Shown piece after piece: positions 6,908 to 14,426 of a stretch of DNA of 17,105 nt. Position numbers and translations under genes: made by a program. Location of the stretch: assembly GCA_963977625.1 (NCBI GenBank), contig CAXBPX010000015.1:1-17105 (forward strand). Reading direction: 5' to 3'. Each line of letters begins with the position of its first letter. The first letter of the stretch is position 1. This DNA comes from ZLKRG08 sp963977625. GTDB taxonomy: Bacteria > Actinomycetota > Actinomycetes > Nanopelagicales > Nanopelagicaceae. Below the pieces are notes generated by a model, which searched no databases, had not been told where the DNA came from, and was given only the letters and a program-made list of their open reading frames with translations.

Positions 6908-6913
6908 TTGCAA

Positions 6914-6919
6914 AAATTA
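6914..6919 (-). promoter_or_regulatory. Putative -10 element (TAATTT) for leaderless ogt
   Basis: On the minus strand TAATTT is followed by TTGCAA and then GTG at 6907, the spacing expected when transcription starts at the start codon. Its TAA is the stop codon of aroG. No ribosome site is visible. Co-transcription from upstream promoters remains possible. Confidence 0.35.
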
Positions 6920-8248
6920 TCGGTCGCGCAACATCTCCGCAACCAAAAAGGCCAGCTCTAGCGATTGGGTGTGATTCAAGCGTGGATCGCAAGCAGTTTC
7001 ATAACGAGTCGCCAAATCCTCCGCAGAAATTTGCGCGCCGCCACCCAAGCATTCAGTAACATCATCACCAGTTAATTCGATGTGTACTCCGCCAGGAAAT
7101 GTTCCGAGCGATTTATGCACTTCAAAAAATCCTTTTACTTCATCCATTACATCTTCGAATTGACGGGTTTTATAGCCGGTTGAAGATTCAAAAGTATTTC
7201 CATGCATTGGATCGCAAACCCAAAGCACATTAGCTCCTGATTTGGTAACGCCATCCACCAAAGCCGGCAACGCTTCACGTATTTTGCCGGCACCCATTCG
7301 AGTGATAAAGGTCAGTCGCCCTGGTTCGCGAGTTGGATCTAACTTATCAATCAATCGGAGCGCATCATCAACAGATGTTTTTGGACCAAGCTTTACTCCA
7401 ATTGGATTCTTTACCTTTGATGCAAATTCAACATGCGCACCATCTAATTGACGAGTTCGCTCGCCTATCCAAATGAAATGGCCAGAAACATCATAAGGAT
7501 TTCCAGTTCTGGAATCGATACGGGTCAAAGCTTTTTCGTATTCAAGAATCAAAGCTTCGTGACTTGCGTAAAACTCTACGGTTTTAAATTGCTCAGGTTC
7601 GACCCCAGCAGATTTCATGAAATCTAGCGCACGGCCAATTTCGGTAGCCATAGCTTCATAACGAGTTGCATAAGGAGTGTCTTTTACGAAACCTTTATTC
7701 CAATCATGAACTTTTCGTAAATCTGCAAAACCACCTTGAGTGAATGCGCGAACTAAATTAAGTGTCGCCGCTGAAGTGTTGTACACGCGAACTAATCGAT
7801 TTGGGTCAGGGCGACGGGCTTCTGGTGTAAATGCCAAATCATTTACTGCATCTCCGCGATAAGCCGGAAGAGTTACTTCTCCGCGAGTTTCGGTATCTGA
7901 TGATCTTGGCTTAGCAAATTGACCTGCCATGCGACCAACTTTGATGACTGGCATTGATGAGTAATATTGCAAAATTGCAGCCATCTGCAAAATGGTTTTG
8001 ATGCGATCTCTGATGGAATCTGCAGTGGCAGATGCAAAAGTTTCAGCGCAATCACCACCTTGTAACCAGAATGCTCGCCCTGCTGCCGCTTGTGCAATAT
8101 GGCTCTTTAAATCATCACATTCGCCCGCAAATACCAAAGGTGGAAAACTTTTTAGCTCTTTTACGGCAGCATTTAAGTCTTCAGCTGCCCACTGAGGTTG
8201 CTGTGCCGCAACAAGTTTTTCGTTAAAGAGCGTATCTAAGTTAGCCAT
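6917..8248 (-). CDS. aroG: Class II 3-deoxy-D-arabino-heptulosonate 7-phosphate (DAHP) synthase
   Basis: First enzyme of the shikimate pathway, joining phosphoenolpyruvate and erythrose 4-phosphate. The 443-aa protein is the plant/actinobacterial class II type. Motifs in order are FWLQGGDCAETF, PVIKVGRMAGQFAKPRSSD, LPAYRGDAVND, FYASHEALILEYE, HFIWIGERTRQLDGAHVEF, NPIGVKLGP, LTFITRMGAGKI, WVCDPMHGNTFES, GGVHIELTGDDVTECLGG and the metal-binding tail YETACDPRLNHTQSLELAFLVAEML. These cover the metal ligands and PEP site of the family. The ATG at 8248 gives the expected N-terminus; no Shine-Dalgarno is seen but a TACAAT lies 6 bases ahead. It follows pfkA by 13 bases. The idsA-kinase-aroG neighbourhood is shared with mycobacteria. 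Confidence 0.97.
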   Translation of the reverse strand: MANLDTLFNEKLVAAQQPQWAAEDLNAAVKELKSFPPLVFAGECDDLKSHIAQAAAGRAFWLQGGDCAETFASATADSIRDRIKTILQMAAILQYYSSMPVIKVGRMAGQFAKPRSSDTETRGEVTLPAYRGDAVNDLAFTPEARRPDPNRLVRVYNTSAATLNLVRAFTQGGFADLRKVHDWNKGFVKDTPYATRYEAMATEIGRALDFMKSAGVEPEQFKTVEFYASHEALILEYEKALTRIDSRTGNPYDVSGHFIWIGERTRQLDGAHVEFASKVKNPIGVKLGPKTSVDDALRLIDKLDPTREPGRLTFITRMGAGKIREALPALVDGVTKSGANVLWVCDPMHGNTFESSTGYKTRQFEDVMDEVKGFFEVHKSLGTFPGGVHIELTGDDVTECLGGGAQISAEDLATRYETACDPRLNHTQSLELAFLVAEMLRDR

Positions 8249-8254
8249 CAGGAA

Positions 8255-8260
8255 ATTGTA
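8255..8260 (-). promoter_or_regulatory. Putative -10 element (TACAAT) for leaderless aroG
   Basis: TACAAT on the minus strand, one base off the TATAAT consensus, is followed by TTCCTG and the aroG ATG, so +1 would be the A of the start codon. It sits just after the pfkA stop codon. The 13-base gap leaves no room for a ribosome site and none is seen. Confidence 0.5.
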
Positions 8261-8261
8261 A

Positions 8262-9287
8262 CTAACCGAAGAAGATCTCCGCTTCCTTATAAAGTTCGAT
8301 AGGAACGGTCTTCAACTTCTCGGTTGCGCTTGCAAGTGGTACTCGAGCGATATTGGTGCCATGAAGTGCAACCATCTTGCCCCAATCTCCTTCAGATGCA
8401 GCAGTAATTGCCTGCAAGCCAAATCGAGTTGCAAGTACTCGGTCAAAAGCGGTCGGTGTGCCACCGCGTTGAATATGGCCAAGCACAGAAGTGCGCGCCT
8501 CTTTCCCGGTGCGCTCCTCGATCTGCTTAGCTAACCAATCTCCAATTCCCGAAAGTTTCACGTGGCCAAATGCATCCAGAGTCTGATCCTTTGTGACCAT
8601 ATCTCCGTCTTGTGGAATCGCACCTTCGGCAATCACGATGATTGGCGCATAAGACTGTTTAAAGCGAGATTCAACCCACTCGCAAACTTTTTCTACCGAG
8701 AATTTAACTTCTGGAATCAAAATACATGCTGCACCACCAGCAATTCCTGAATGCAGTGCAATCCATCCAGCATGACGACCCATAACTTCAACAATTAATG
8801 CGCGGTGATGTGATTCGGCAGTGGTATGTAAACGGTCAATAGCTTCTACTGCAATATTTACGGAAGTATCAAATCCAAATGTGTAATCAGTATTATTTAA
8901 ATCATTATCGATAGTCTTTGGCACGCCGATAACTTTTACGCCAAGTGCATCAAGCTTGGTAGCAACACCTAAGGTATCTTCGCCACCAATTGCAATAAGT
9001 GCATCGATTCCCATCTTTTCTAAATTTTCTTTAATGCGCTCTACACCATTTTCAATTTTAAATGGATTGGTGCGAGATGAACCAAGAATGGTTCCGCCAC
9101 GTGGCAAAATTCCTCGGGTAGTTTGTAAATTCAGTTCCATGGTTAAACCTTCAAGCGGTCCACGCCAACCATCTCGAAAGCCCACGAATTCGTGGCCATA
9201 CTCTTTAACACCTTTACGGACCACTGCTCTAATAACTGCATTTAAACCTGGGCAATCGCCGCCGCCAGTAAGCACACCAATACGCAT
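8262..9287 (-). CDS. pfkA: 6-phosphofructokinase, predicted pyrophosphate-dependent
   Basis: Phosphorylates fructose 6-phosphate to fructose 1,6-bisphosphate. The 341-aa protein is the PfkA family of actinobacteria (mixed-substrate group). Seen motifs are LTGGGDCPGLNAVIRAVV at the N-terminus, GGTILGSSRTNP, GGEDT at 101-105, VPKTIDND at 122-129 with catalytic Asp127, MGRHAGW, and GHIQRGGTP. Numbering matches E. coli PfkA almost exactly: residue 104 is Asp and residue 124 is Lys, where ATP enzymes of the E. coli type have Gly at both sites. Asp104 and Lys124 are the published markers of PPi-dependent enzymes, for example in Amycolatopsis methanolica. If so, the step is reversible and saves ATP. 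The ATG has GGAG 7 bases ahead. A palindrome overlaps the promoter. Confidence 0.93.
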   Translation of the reverse strand: MRIGVLTGGGDCPGLNAVIRAVVRKGVKEYGHEFVGFRDGWRGPLEGLTMELNLQTTRGILPRGGTILGSSRTNPFKIENGVERIKENLEKMGIDALIAIGGEDTLGVATKLDALGVKVIGVPKTIDNDLNNTDYTFGFDTSVNIAVEAIDRLHTTAESHHRALIVEVMGRHAGWIALHSGIAGGAACILIPEVKFSVEKVCEWVESRFKQSYAPIIVIAEGAIPQDGDMVTKDQTLDAFGHVKLSGIGDWLAKQIEERTGKEARTSVLGHIQRGGTPTAFDRVLATRFGLQAITAASEGDWGKMVALHGTNIARVPLASATEKLKTVPIELYKEAEIFFG

Positions 9288-9350
9288 GAAATAACTCCAA
9301 AATTAGAAAATTATTAAAATTAATTTTTAATGAGAATGGTCAACGTTGAC
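9288..9350 (-). promoter_or_regulatory. pfkA promoter and 5' leader region
   Basis: Reading the minus strand, a -35-like TTGACC (9343-9338) is followed by a very AT-rich stretch that holds several possible -10 boxes (TAATTT at 9322-9317, TTTAAT at 9318-9313). GGAG (9298-9295) lies 7 bases before the pfkA ATG. The exact -10 cannot be chosen by eye because spacers of 15 to 19 bases are all possible. Confidence 0.45.
9339..9350. promoter_or_regulatory. 12-bp perfect palindrome, LacI-family-like operator at pfkA promoter
   Basis: GTCAACGTTGAC is self-complementary over all 12 bases, with the central CG and the AACGTT core common in LacI-family operators. It overlaps the -35-like TTGACC of pfkA, so a bound repressor would block transcription. 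No regulator gene is present in the window. Confidence 0.45.
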
Positions 9351-9388
9351 GCATTCCAAAGTCTAGCCCTAAGTTGCGGCGAAACCAA

Positions 9389-10612
9389 TCAAGCGCTGAC
9401 GCGTACGCCCTTGCCAACCACCACAATTCCGCTATCGGTGACCGTAAATCTCTGGCGGTCTCGTTCCAAATCCACGCCAATTTGAGCACCATTTTCCACT
9501 ACAACGCCTTTATCAATAATGGCCCGGCGAATTACTGCGCGATCACCGACTCGTACATTTGGCATTAAAACCGCATGGTCTACAAATGCTCCGCTACCTA
9601 CAACTACATCGTATCCAGTGACGGTATGGCCTAAATGACCGCCCGCGATAATTGATCCAGCCGCAACTATTGAATCCTGCGCTAGTCCACCTTCAGAAAA
9701 TTTAGCAGGTGGAAGGGATGGCGGATTGGTAAGTAATGGCCATTCTCGATTGTATAAATTAAAAATTGGATGCACTGAAACTAAATCCATGTGCGCATCA
9801 AAATAAGCATCTATTGAACCTACATCGCGCCAATAACCTTTATCACGCGGTGTTTCACCAGGTACCAAGTTATTTGCAAAATCGTAAACTTTGGCTTGGC
9901 CCTGCGCAGTCAACATCGGAATGATATTGCCACCTATATCGTGACGAGATTCCAAATTTTCTGAATCTAGAATCAAAGCTTCTTCCATTACATCTCTTTT
10001 AAAAATGTAATTTCCCATCGAAATCAATGTTAAATCCGGATGGCCAGGCATTGCCGGTGGATTCGCCGGCTTTTCATGGAATGCTTTTATAGTGATGCCA
10101 TCTTCGGCTAATTCAATGCAACCAAATTCTGAAGCTTCACTTCTAGGTACCCGAATTGCTGCGATTGTGATTCCGGCATTGGTCTCACGATGTTGTTGGA
10201 ACATTTGCATTGGATCCATACGGTAAACGTGATCTGCACCAAAAACTAAAACATCTTTCGGATTCTCATCATGAATCAAATTAAAATTTTGCAAAATCGC
10301 ATCGGCGCTACCGGTATACCAACGCGGTCCTAAACGTTGTTGTGCCGGGACCGGAGTCACATAATTTCCTAATAATGTCGACATGCGCCATGTAGTTGTG
10401 ATGTGGCGATCAAGTGAATGTGACTTGTATTGAGTCAGCACTGCAATTCGACGCATATCTGCATTTACTAAATTAGAAAGTACAAAATCGATTAACCGGT
10501 ATGAGCCAGCAAATGGAACTGCTGGTTTGGCTCTATCAGCGGTAAGTGGCATTAATCTTTTACCTTCACCACCGGCAAGGACGATTCCGAGCGGATAATC
10601 ACGGAATGTCAT
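9389..10612 (-). CDS. glgC: Glucose-1-phosphate adenylyltransferase (ADP-glucose pyrophosphorylase)
   Basis: Makes ADP-glucose and PPi from ATP and glucose 1-phosphate, the activated sugar for glycogen or maltose-1-phosphate synthesis. The 407-aa length is normal. The N-terminal nucleotidyltransferase reads VLAGGEGKRLMPLTADRAKPAVPFAGSYRLIDFVLSN, then RWYTGSADAILQN, FGADHVYRMD, FHEKP and YWRDVGSIDAYFDAHMDL. The C-terminal left-handed beta-helix part is the hexapeptide-like SIVAAGSIIAGG ... VVVGSGAFVDHAVLMPNVRVGDRAVI. The ATG at 10612 is preceded by a TAGACT hexamer at leaderless spacing and no ribosome site. It is divergent from the GT4 synthase gene, the arrangement of glgC and glgM in mycobacteria. 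PPi from this step could feed the predicted PPi-dependent PFK. Confidence 0.97.
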   Translation of the reverse strand: MTFRDYPLGIVLAGGEGKRLMPLTADRAKPAVPFAGSYRLIDFVLSNLVNADMRRIAVLTQYKSHSLDRHITTTWRMSTLLGNYVTPVPAQQRLGPRWYTGSADAILQNFNLIHDENPKDVLVFGADHVYRMDPMQMFQQHRETNAGITIAAIRVPRSEASEFGCIELAEDGITIKAFHEKPANPPAMPGHPDLTLISMGNYIFKRDVMEEALILDSENLESRHDIGGNIIPMLTAQGQAKVYDFANNLVPGETPRDKGYWRDVGSIDAYFDAHMDLVSVHPIFNLYNREWPLLTNPPSLPPAKFSEGGLAQDSIVAAGSIIAGGHLGHTVTGYDVVVGSGAFVDHAVLMPNVRVGDRAVIRRAIIDKGVVVENGAQIGVDLERDRQRFTVTDSGIVVVGKGVRVSA

Positions 10613-10618
10613 GTCTTA

Positions 10619-10624
10619 AGTCTA
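10619..10624 (-). promoter_or_regulatory. Putative -10 element (TAGACT) for leaderless glgC
   Basis: On the minus strand TAGACT is followed by TAAGAC and then the glgC ATG, which puts +1 on the start codon. The divergent gap to the next gene is only 60 bases and must hold both promoters. No convincing -35 is visible. Confidence 0.45.
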
Positions 10625-10645
10625 ACTCGCTGGTCGGTGGCGCGA

Positions 10646-10665
10646 TAGGGTATTTAAAAATAAGG
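10646..10665 (+). promoter_or_regulatory. Putative glgM promoter -10 and ribosome site
   Basis: TAGGGT (10646-10651) fits TAnnnT, with TATTTA overlapping its end (10651-10656) as an alternative. AAGG (10662-10665) lies 7 bases before the ATG at 10673 and decides that start over the TTG at 10667. Confidence 0.35.
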
Positions 10666-10672
10666 TTTGGTC

Positions 10673-11839
10673 ATGCATTCAACTTTTAGAGTCGGACTTG
10701 TTACAAAGGAATGGCCACCGCAGGTTTATGGTGGTGCTGGTGTCCATGTAGTCCAGCTATCGCAAGCTCTTCGAAACCAACCAAATATAGAAGTTGAAAT
10801 TCATTGTTTTGGCGGTGCAAGAACTGACGCTATCGGTTATGACACTCCTGCAAGTTTTGAAAAATCAAATGCAGCACTACAAGCAATTGCAACTGATTTG
10901 GCAATTGCCGATAATTTGAAAAATGTAGACATAATTCATTCGCATACTTGGTATGCCAACTTCGCTGGATTTACCGCAAATTTGCTGCATGGCATACCGC
11001 ATGTAGTGAGTGCACATTCTTTAGAGCCACTTCGCCCCTGGAAAGCAGAACAATTAGGAGGCGGATATCAAATTTCATCTTGGGTAGAACGAAGTGCTTA
11101 TGAATCCGCTGATGCGATAATTGCAGTTTCAGATGGCATGCGCGCAGATGTGCTAACTGCATATCCAAATGTAGATCCTCAAAAAGTGGTAACCATAAGA
11201 AATGGTGTCGATGTAACTAAATTTGCACCAAACTTAAGTACACAAGTGCTCACTAAGCACGGAATTTCTGGTCGCTATGCAATTTTTGTTGGGCGAATAA
11301 CTCGCCAGAAAGGTCTAGCCCATTTACTGCGTGCTTGGAAATCAGTATCACCTGAATATGGGCTGGTGCTTGCTGCTGGATCTCCTGATGAACCAGGTAT
11401 CGGCGCTGAAGTTGAGCAATTAATAAAGGAATTGCAACAGAGTCGAAAAAATGTCTGGTGGATCAAAGAGATGGCGCCTCATGATGATTTAACCGCATTG
11501 CTAACTAATGCAGATCTATTTCTCTGCCCCTCAATATATGAACCTCTTGGAATTGTAAATCTAGAAGCGATGGGTTGCGAAACCGCAGTCCTTGCCTCAA
11601 AAGTGGGCGGTATTCCTGAAGTAGTTGCACATAATGAAACTGGACGCTTAGTCGATTATGACTCAAATAATCATGCGAAATTTGAAAGTGATTTCACTTC
11701 ACAAATAGAAGATTTAATGAGTAATCCGCAACTTTTAAATCAAATGGGAAAGGCTGGCAGAATAAGAGCAGAGCAGTTTTTTGGTTGGGATGCAGTTGCA
11801 AAACAAACCATTGAACTTTATGCCTCTTTATTAAAGTAG
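10673..11839 (+). CDS. glgM: GT4 glycogen-synthase-like glycosyltransferase (GlgM/actinobacterial GlgA)
   Basis: Retaining GT4 glycosyltransferase of 388 aa using ADP-glucose. In mycobacteria the gene divergent from glgC (Rv1212c) is GlgM, which makes maltose 1-phosphate for the GlgE pathway; in older annotations it is GlgA. The N-domain opens VGLVTKEWPPQVYGGAGVHVVQLSQALR with the glycine-rich loop, followed by HSHTWYANFAG and VVSAHSLEPLRPWKAEQLGGGY. The C-domain has NGVDVTKF, FVGRITRQKGLAHLLRA, and the donor-site E-x7-E in FLCPSIYEPLGIVNLEAMGCETAVLASKVGGIPEVV. The ATG at 10673 has AAGG 7 bases upstream. Whether the product is maltose 1-phosphate or glycogen cannot be seen here; GlgE is not in the window. 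Confidence 0.93.
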   Translation: MHSTFRVGLVTKEWPPQVYGGAGVHVVQLSQALRNQPNIEVEIHCFGGARTDAIGYDTPASFEKSNAALQAIATDLAIADNLKNVDIIHSHTWYANFAGFTANLLHGIPHVVSAHSLEPLRPWKAEQLGGGYQISSWVERSAYESADAIIAVSDGMRADVLTAYPNVDPQKVVTIRNGVDVTKFAPNLSTQVLTKHGISGRYAIFVGRITRQKGLAHLLRAWKSVSPEYGLVLAAGSPDEPGIGAEVEQLIKELQQSRKNVWWIKEMAPHDDLTALLTNADLFLCPSIYEPLGIVNLEAMGCETAVLASKVGGIPEVVAHNETGRLVDYDSNNHAKFESDFTSQIEDLMSNPQLLNQMGKAGRIRAEQFFGWDAVAKQTIELYASLLK

Positions 11840-11852
11840 ACTAAGACTCCTT

Positions 11853-12719
11853 ATGACTCGCAAAAATCTTGGCCAATTTATTTTGGTCGGTTTTCTTTGG
11901 GGAGTTCCGTATTTATTTATGCGAGTGGCTGTTCGCGAGTGGGACCCATCAGTCGTAGTTTTTGGTCGCGTGGTGATTGGCGCGGCAATACTTTTTCCTA
12001 TCGCAATTAGCAGGGGCGTAATCAAAGAGACGATGCGAGGATTTAAGTGGATAGTTGTTTATGCGATTTTTGAAATGTGCGGTCCTTGGTACTTGATTAC
12101 TCATGCGGAAACCAAGATCAATTCTGGTTTAGCAGGACTTTTGGTTGCCACCGTACCAATTTGGTCCACGATTTATTCATCCCTAGCTGGAGATAAATCT
12201 GTGTGGCACGCCAAAAGATTACTTGGCATCGTCATTGGATTTGTGGGTCTAATTTTAATTGTCGGAATTGAAACCATTTCTGGTAGCGCGGATGCCTTCA
12301 GCGTATTTCAAGTAGTGCTGGCTGCGATTTCATATTCAACCGCGATGGCAATTATTCTTAAAGGAATGCCAAATGGTGATGGCGTTGCAATCAATGCAAT
12401 TGCCATGGCGCTTACTGCAATCGTCTTTGCGCCTTCGGCTCTGACAAATTTACCCGAAAAAATGCCATCTTTTAGCGCAACCGCTTCCCTTGTCGGTTTA
12501 GGAGTGCTCTGTACCGGTTGGGCATTTATGGTTTATTTCAAATTGATGAAAGAGATTGGTCAAGCCCGCGGTTCTTTAGTTACCTATTTGAATACCGCTT
12601 TCGCAGTATTACTTGGCGTATTAATTCTGGGCGAACCATTAACAATAGGAATTATTACGGGATTACCTCTGGTATTAGTTGGTTCTTATTTTGCTTCTAG
12701 AAAACCAGTTACTCCATAA
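11853..12719 (+). CDS. EamA/DMT-family transporter, second copy
   Basis: A 288-aa inner-membrane protein with about ten helices in two EamA repeats. The first begins GQFILVGFLWGVPYLFMRVAVREWDPSVVVFGRVVIGAAILFPIA and includes INSGLAGLLVATVPIWSTIYS. The second runs from VVLAAISYSTAMAIILKG to ARGSLVTYLNTAFAVLLGVLILGEPLTIGIITGLPLVLVGSYFASRKP, a classic family ending. The sequence is clearly different from the EamA protein at 4585-5442, so this is not a recent duplicate. The gene begins 13 bases after glgM with no clear ribosome site; a TAGACT at the glgM stop (11837-11842) could be a -10. Its 3' end overlaps era by 11 bases. The substrate is unknown. Confidence 0.92.
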   Translation: MTRKNLGQFILVGFLWGVPYLFMRVAVREWDPSVVVFGRVVIGAAILFPIAISRGVIKETMRGFKWIVVYAIFEMCGPWYLITHAETKINSGLAGLLVATVPIWSTIYSSLAGDKSVWHAKRLLGIVIGFVGLILIVGIETISGSADAFSVFQVVLAAISYSTAMAIILKGMPNGDGVAINAIAMALTAIVFAPSALTNLPEKMPSFSATASLVGLGVLCTGWAFMVYFKLMKEIGQARGSLVTYLNTAFAVLLGVLILGEPLTIGIITGLPLVLVGSYFASRKPVTP

Positions 12720-13593
12720 ATCCTAATCGTTCGAGCAATTTAGGATCTCGCTGCCACTCTTTGCTTACTCTTATATGAAGACCCAGAAAGCATTTAGTTC
12801 CAATTAATTCTTCAATTTCGGCACGAGCTTTAGTGCCAATATTCTTAAGTATCTCACCTTTATGTCCAAGCAAAATTCCACGTTGAGAATCTCTTTCTAC
12901 ATGAATCGTGGCATGAATGTCGTAAAAATCTTTATTACTTCGCTTTGACATTTCATCAATCGTAACGGTAATTGAATGAGGTAATTCTTCTCTAACACCT
13001 TGAATAGCAGCTTCACGAATATGTTCGCAAATTAACTTTTCCAAACTTTGGTCACTCTTTTGATCCTCTGGATAGAGTTTTGGACCTTCGGGTAAGTGTT
13101 TGGAGAGTAAATTAGAAAGCAAATCAATTTGTATTCCCTTTACAGCAGAAACCGGAATGATTTCAGCCCAATCGGCAAGCGCACCAACTTCTAATAATCG
13201 TGGTGGCAAGTTTTCTTTAGAGACCGTGTCAATTTTAGTTATTACTGCAATTTTGGTTGCCCGTGAATCTTTTAAAATTTGCAGAATATGATCGTCTCCG
13301 GCGCCAATTTTCTCATTTGCTGGGAAAGTCATGATTATTAAATCAACGTCTTCAAGGGATTCAGTCACAACTTCGTTTAATCGCGCACCTAATAAAGTGC
13401 GCGGTTTATGCATTCCTGGCGTATCAACAAGCACGGCTTGATAATCAGCTCCATTCACAATGCCACGAATCGCGTGTCTAGTGGTATTTGGATGGTGTGA
13501 AGTGATTGCAACTTTTTGACCCACCATTGAATTTATTAGGGTCGACTTACCGGTATTTGGTCTACCAACTATGGCTACAAATCCCGATTTCAT
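12709..13593 (-). CDS. era: GTPase Era
   Basis: Essential GTPase that binds the 3' end of 16S rRNA and helps 30S subunit maturation. The 294-aa length fits. G1 is GRPNTGKS (residues 10-17), the switch-I region is PNTTRHAIRG, G3 is DTPGMHKP (57-64), G4 is TKID (119-122, Thr instead of the usual Asn, a change I expect to be tolerated in actinobacteria) and G5 is PVSAVKG. The C-terminal KH domain has the GxxG loop GHKG at 243-246 followed by ILKNIGTKARAEIEELIG. It follows dprA after 8 bases rather than sitting next to ybeY, its frequent neighbour. The start has no ribosome site; GATAAT lies 7 bases ahead. Confidence 0.96.
   Translation of the reverse strand: MKSGFVAIVGRPNTGKSTLINSMVGQKVAITSHHPNTTRHAIRGIVNGADYQAVLVDTPGMHKPRTLLGARLNEVVTESLEDVDLIIMTFPANEKIGAGDDHILQILKDSRATKIAVITKIDTVSKENLPPRLLEVGALADWAEIIPVSAVKGIQIDLLSNLLSKHLPEGPKLYPEDQKSDQSLEKLICEHIREAAIQGVREELPHSITVTIDEMSKRSNKDFYDIHATIHVERDSQRGILLGHKGEILKNIGTKARAEIEELIGTKCFLGLHIRVSKEWQRDPKLLERLGFME
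12720..12746. repeat. 7-bp inverted repeat at the convergent EamA/era junction
   Basis: ATCCTAA (12720-12726) and TTAGGAT (12740-12746) pair across a 13-base loop just after the EamA stop, within the last codons of era. It could form a hairpin in either transcript, but no T tract follows on either strand, so I list it as a repeat and not as a terminator. Confidence 0.35.
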
Positions 13594-13600
13594 TACGCTA

Positions 13601-13606
13601 ATTATC
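13601..13606 (-). promoter_or_regulatory. Possible -10 element (GATAAT) for leaderless era
   Basis: GATAAT on the minus strand is one base off TATAAT and lies 7 bases before the era ATG. It includes the dprA stop codon TAA. Weaker than the other cases because the first T is missing. Confidence 0.25.
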
Positions 13607-14426
13607 GCATTAATTCCATTGCATCATTTACTCCAGTGCAGATCATTGCCGAACCATCACCGATTAATCGATGACAACCTTCTGAAAGCGGAGAATTAAT
13701 AGGGCCAGGAATTGCCATTACAACTCTATTTAAGTGTGCGGCATCATGTGCGGTACGAAGCGCTCCGGAGCGAAATGCTGCCTCAACGACCATGGTGCCA
13801 TCGGCGATTGCAGCGATAATTCGATTTCGATTTAAGAATCTAAACGGAAGTGCCGGAGTTCCTGGCATATATTCTGAAACTAATAAGCCACTCTCTTCAA
13901 TCGCCGCAAATAACCGTGCATTTCCCGCCGGGTAAAGCACATTTAACCCTGATGCCAATACTGCAATGGTTTCTCCTTCGGCAATCAATGCACCCTTATG
14001 AGCTGCAGCATCGATTCCATAAGCACCGCCGCTAACCACCACCCATTCGCGATCCACAAAATTTGCGGCCATTTCCGAAGCCACTTTCTGTCCATAAGGA
14101 GTCGGATTTCTAGTACCAACTATGGCAATTGACTTACTTGTAAGCAGATCTTTATTTCCTTTAACCGTTAATGCAATCGGCGGTGCAGGTAATTCGAAGA
14201 ATTTACTACCAGGGATAATTAATTCTAAACCATGTTTTAAAAGTGTCTCTAAAACTTGATGGCCATTAGTATTTAAAATGACTCGGGTATCTTCTTTATA
14301 TTCATTTTCTTTGCAAAGTTCGATAACTTTCTCAGCACCCTTTTCTAAAACTTCTCTAGCCCAAAAATTAAGTCCACCCTCAATTGCTCCAAATAACTGA
14401 GCTCTAGCTACTAATTCGTTACTCAA
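13602..14426 (-). CDS. dprA: DNA-processing protein DprA (Smf)
   Basis: Binds incoming single-stranded DNA and loads RecA during natural transformation. The 274-aa protein holds the Rossmann-like core: SIAIVGTRNPTPYGQKVASEMA, VVVSGGAYGIDAAAHKGAL (residues 129-147), IAVLASGLNVLYPAGNARL, FRFLNRNRIIAAIAD, VVEAAFRSGALRTAHDAAHLNR and AIPGPINSPLSEGCHRLI. It is short for the family: the winged-helix domain found at the C-terminus of many DprA proteins is absent, and the N-terminal helical part is about 90 aa. The start overlaps the comM stop by 8 bases. Order after comM is the usual actinobacterial one. Confidence 0.94.
   Translation of the reverse strand: MSNELVARAQLFGAIEGGLNFWAREVLEKGAEKVIELCKENEYKEDTRVILNTNGHQVLETLLKHGLELIIPGSKFFELPAPPIALTVKGNKDLLTSKSIAIVGTRNPTPYGQKVASEMAANFVDREWVVVSGGAYGIDAAAHKGALIAEGETIAVLASGLNVLYPAGNARLFAAIEESGLLVSEYMPGTPALPFRFLNRNRIIAAIADGTMVVEAAFRSGALRTAHDAAHLNRVVMAIPGPINSPLSEGCHRLIGDGSAMICTGVNDAMELMR

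Noticed and set aside
8956..9294. 112-codon open frame on the plus strand
   Set aside because: It lies antisense to the well-conserved PFK N-terminus, shows no recognisable motif and arises from codon bias of the opposite strand.
10667..10672. TTG start two codons upstream for the GT4 synthase
   Set aside because: AAGG at 10662-10665 is correctly spaced for the ATG at 10673 and too close to the TTG.
4585..12719. The two EamA transporters as a recent duplication
   Set aside because: Their sequences differ throughout and share only family-level features.
13237..13242. TKID instead of NKxD in Era as a sign of inactivation
   Set aside because: The Lys and Asp of G4 are kept, the other G motifs and the KH domain are intact, and Thr at this place is a likely tolerated family variant.
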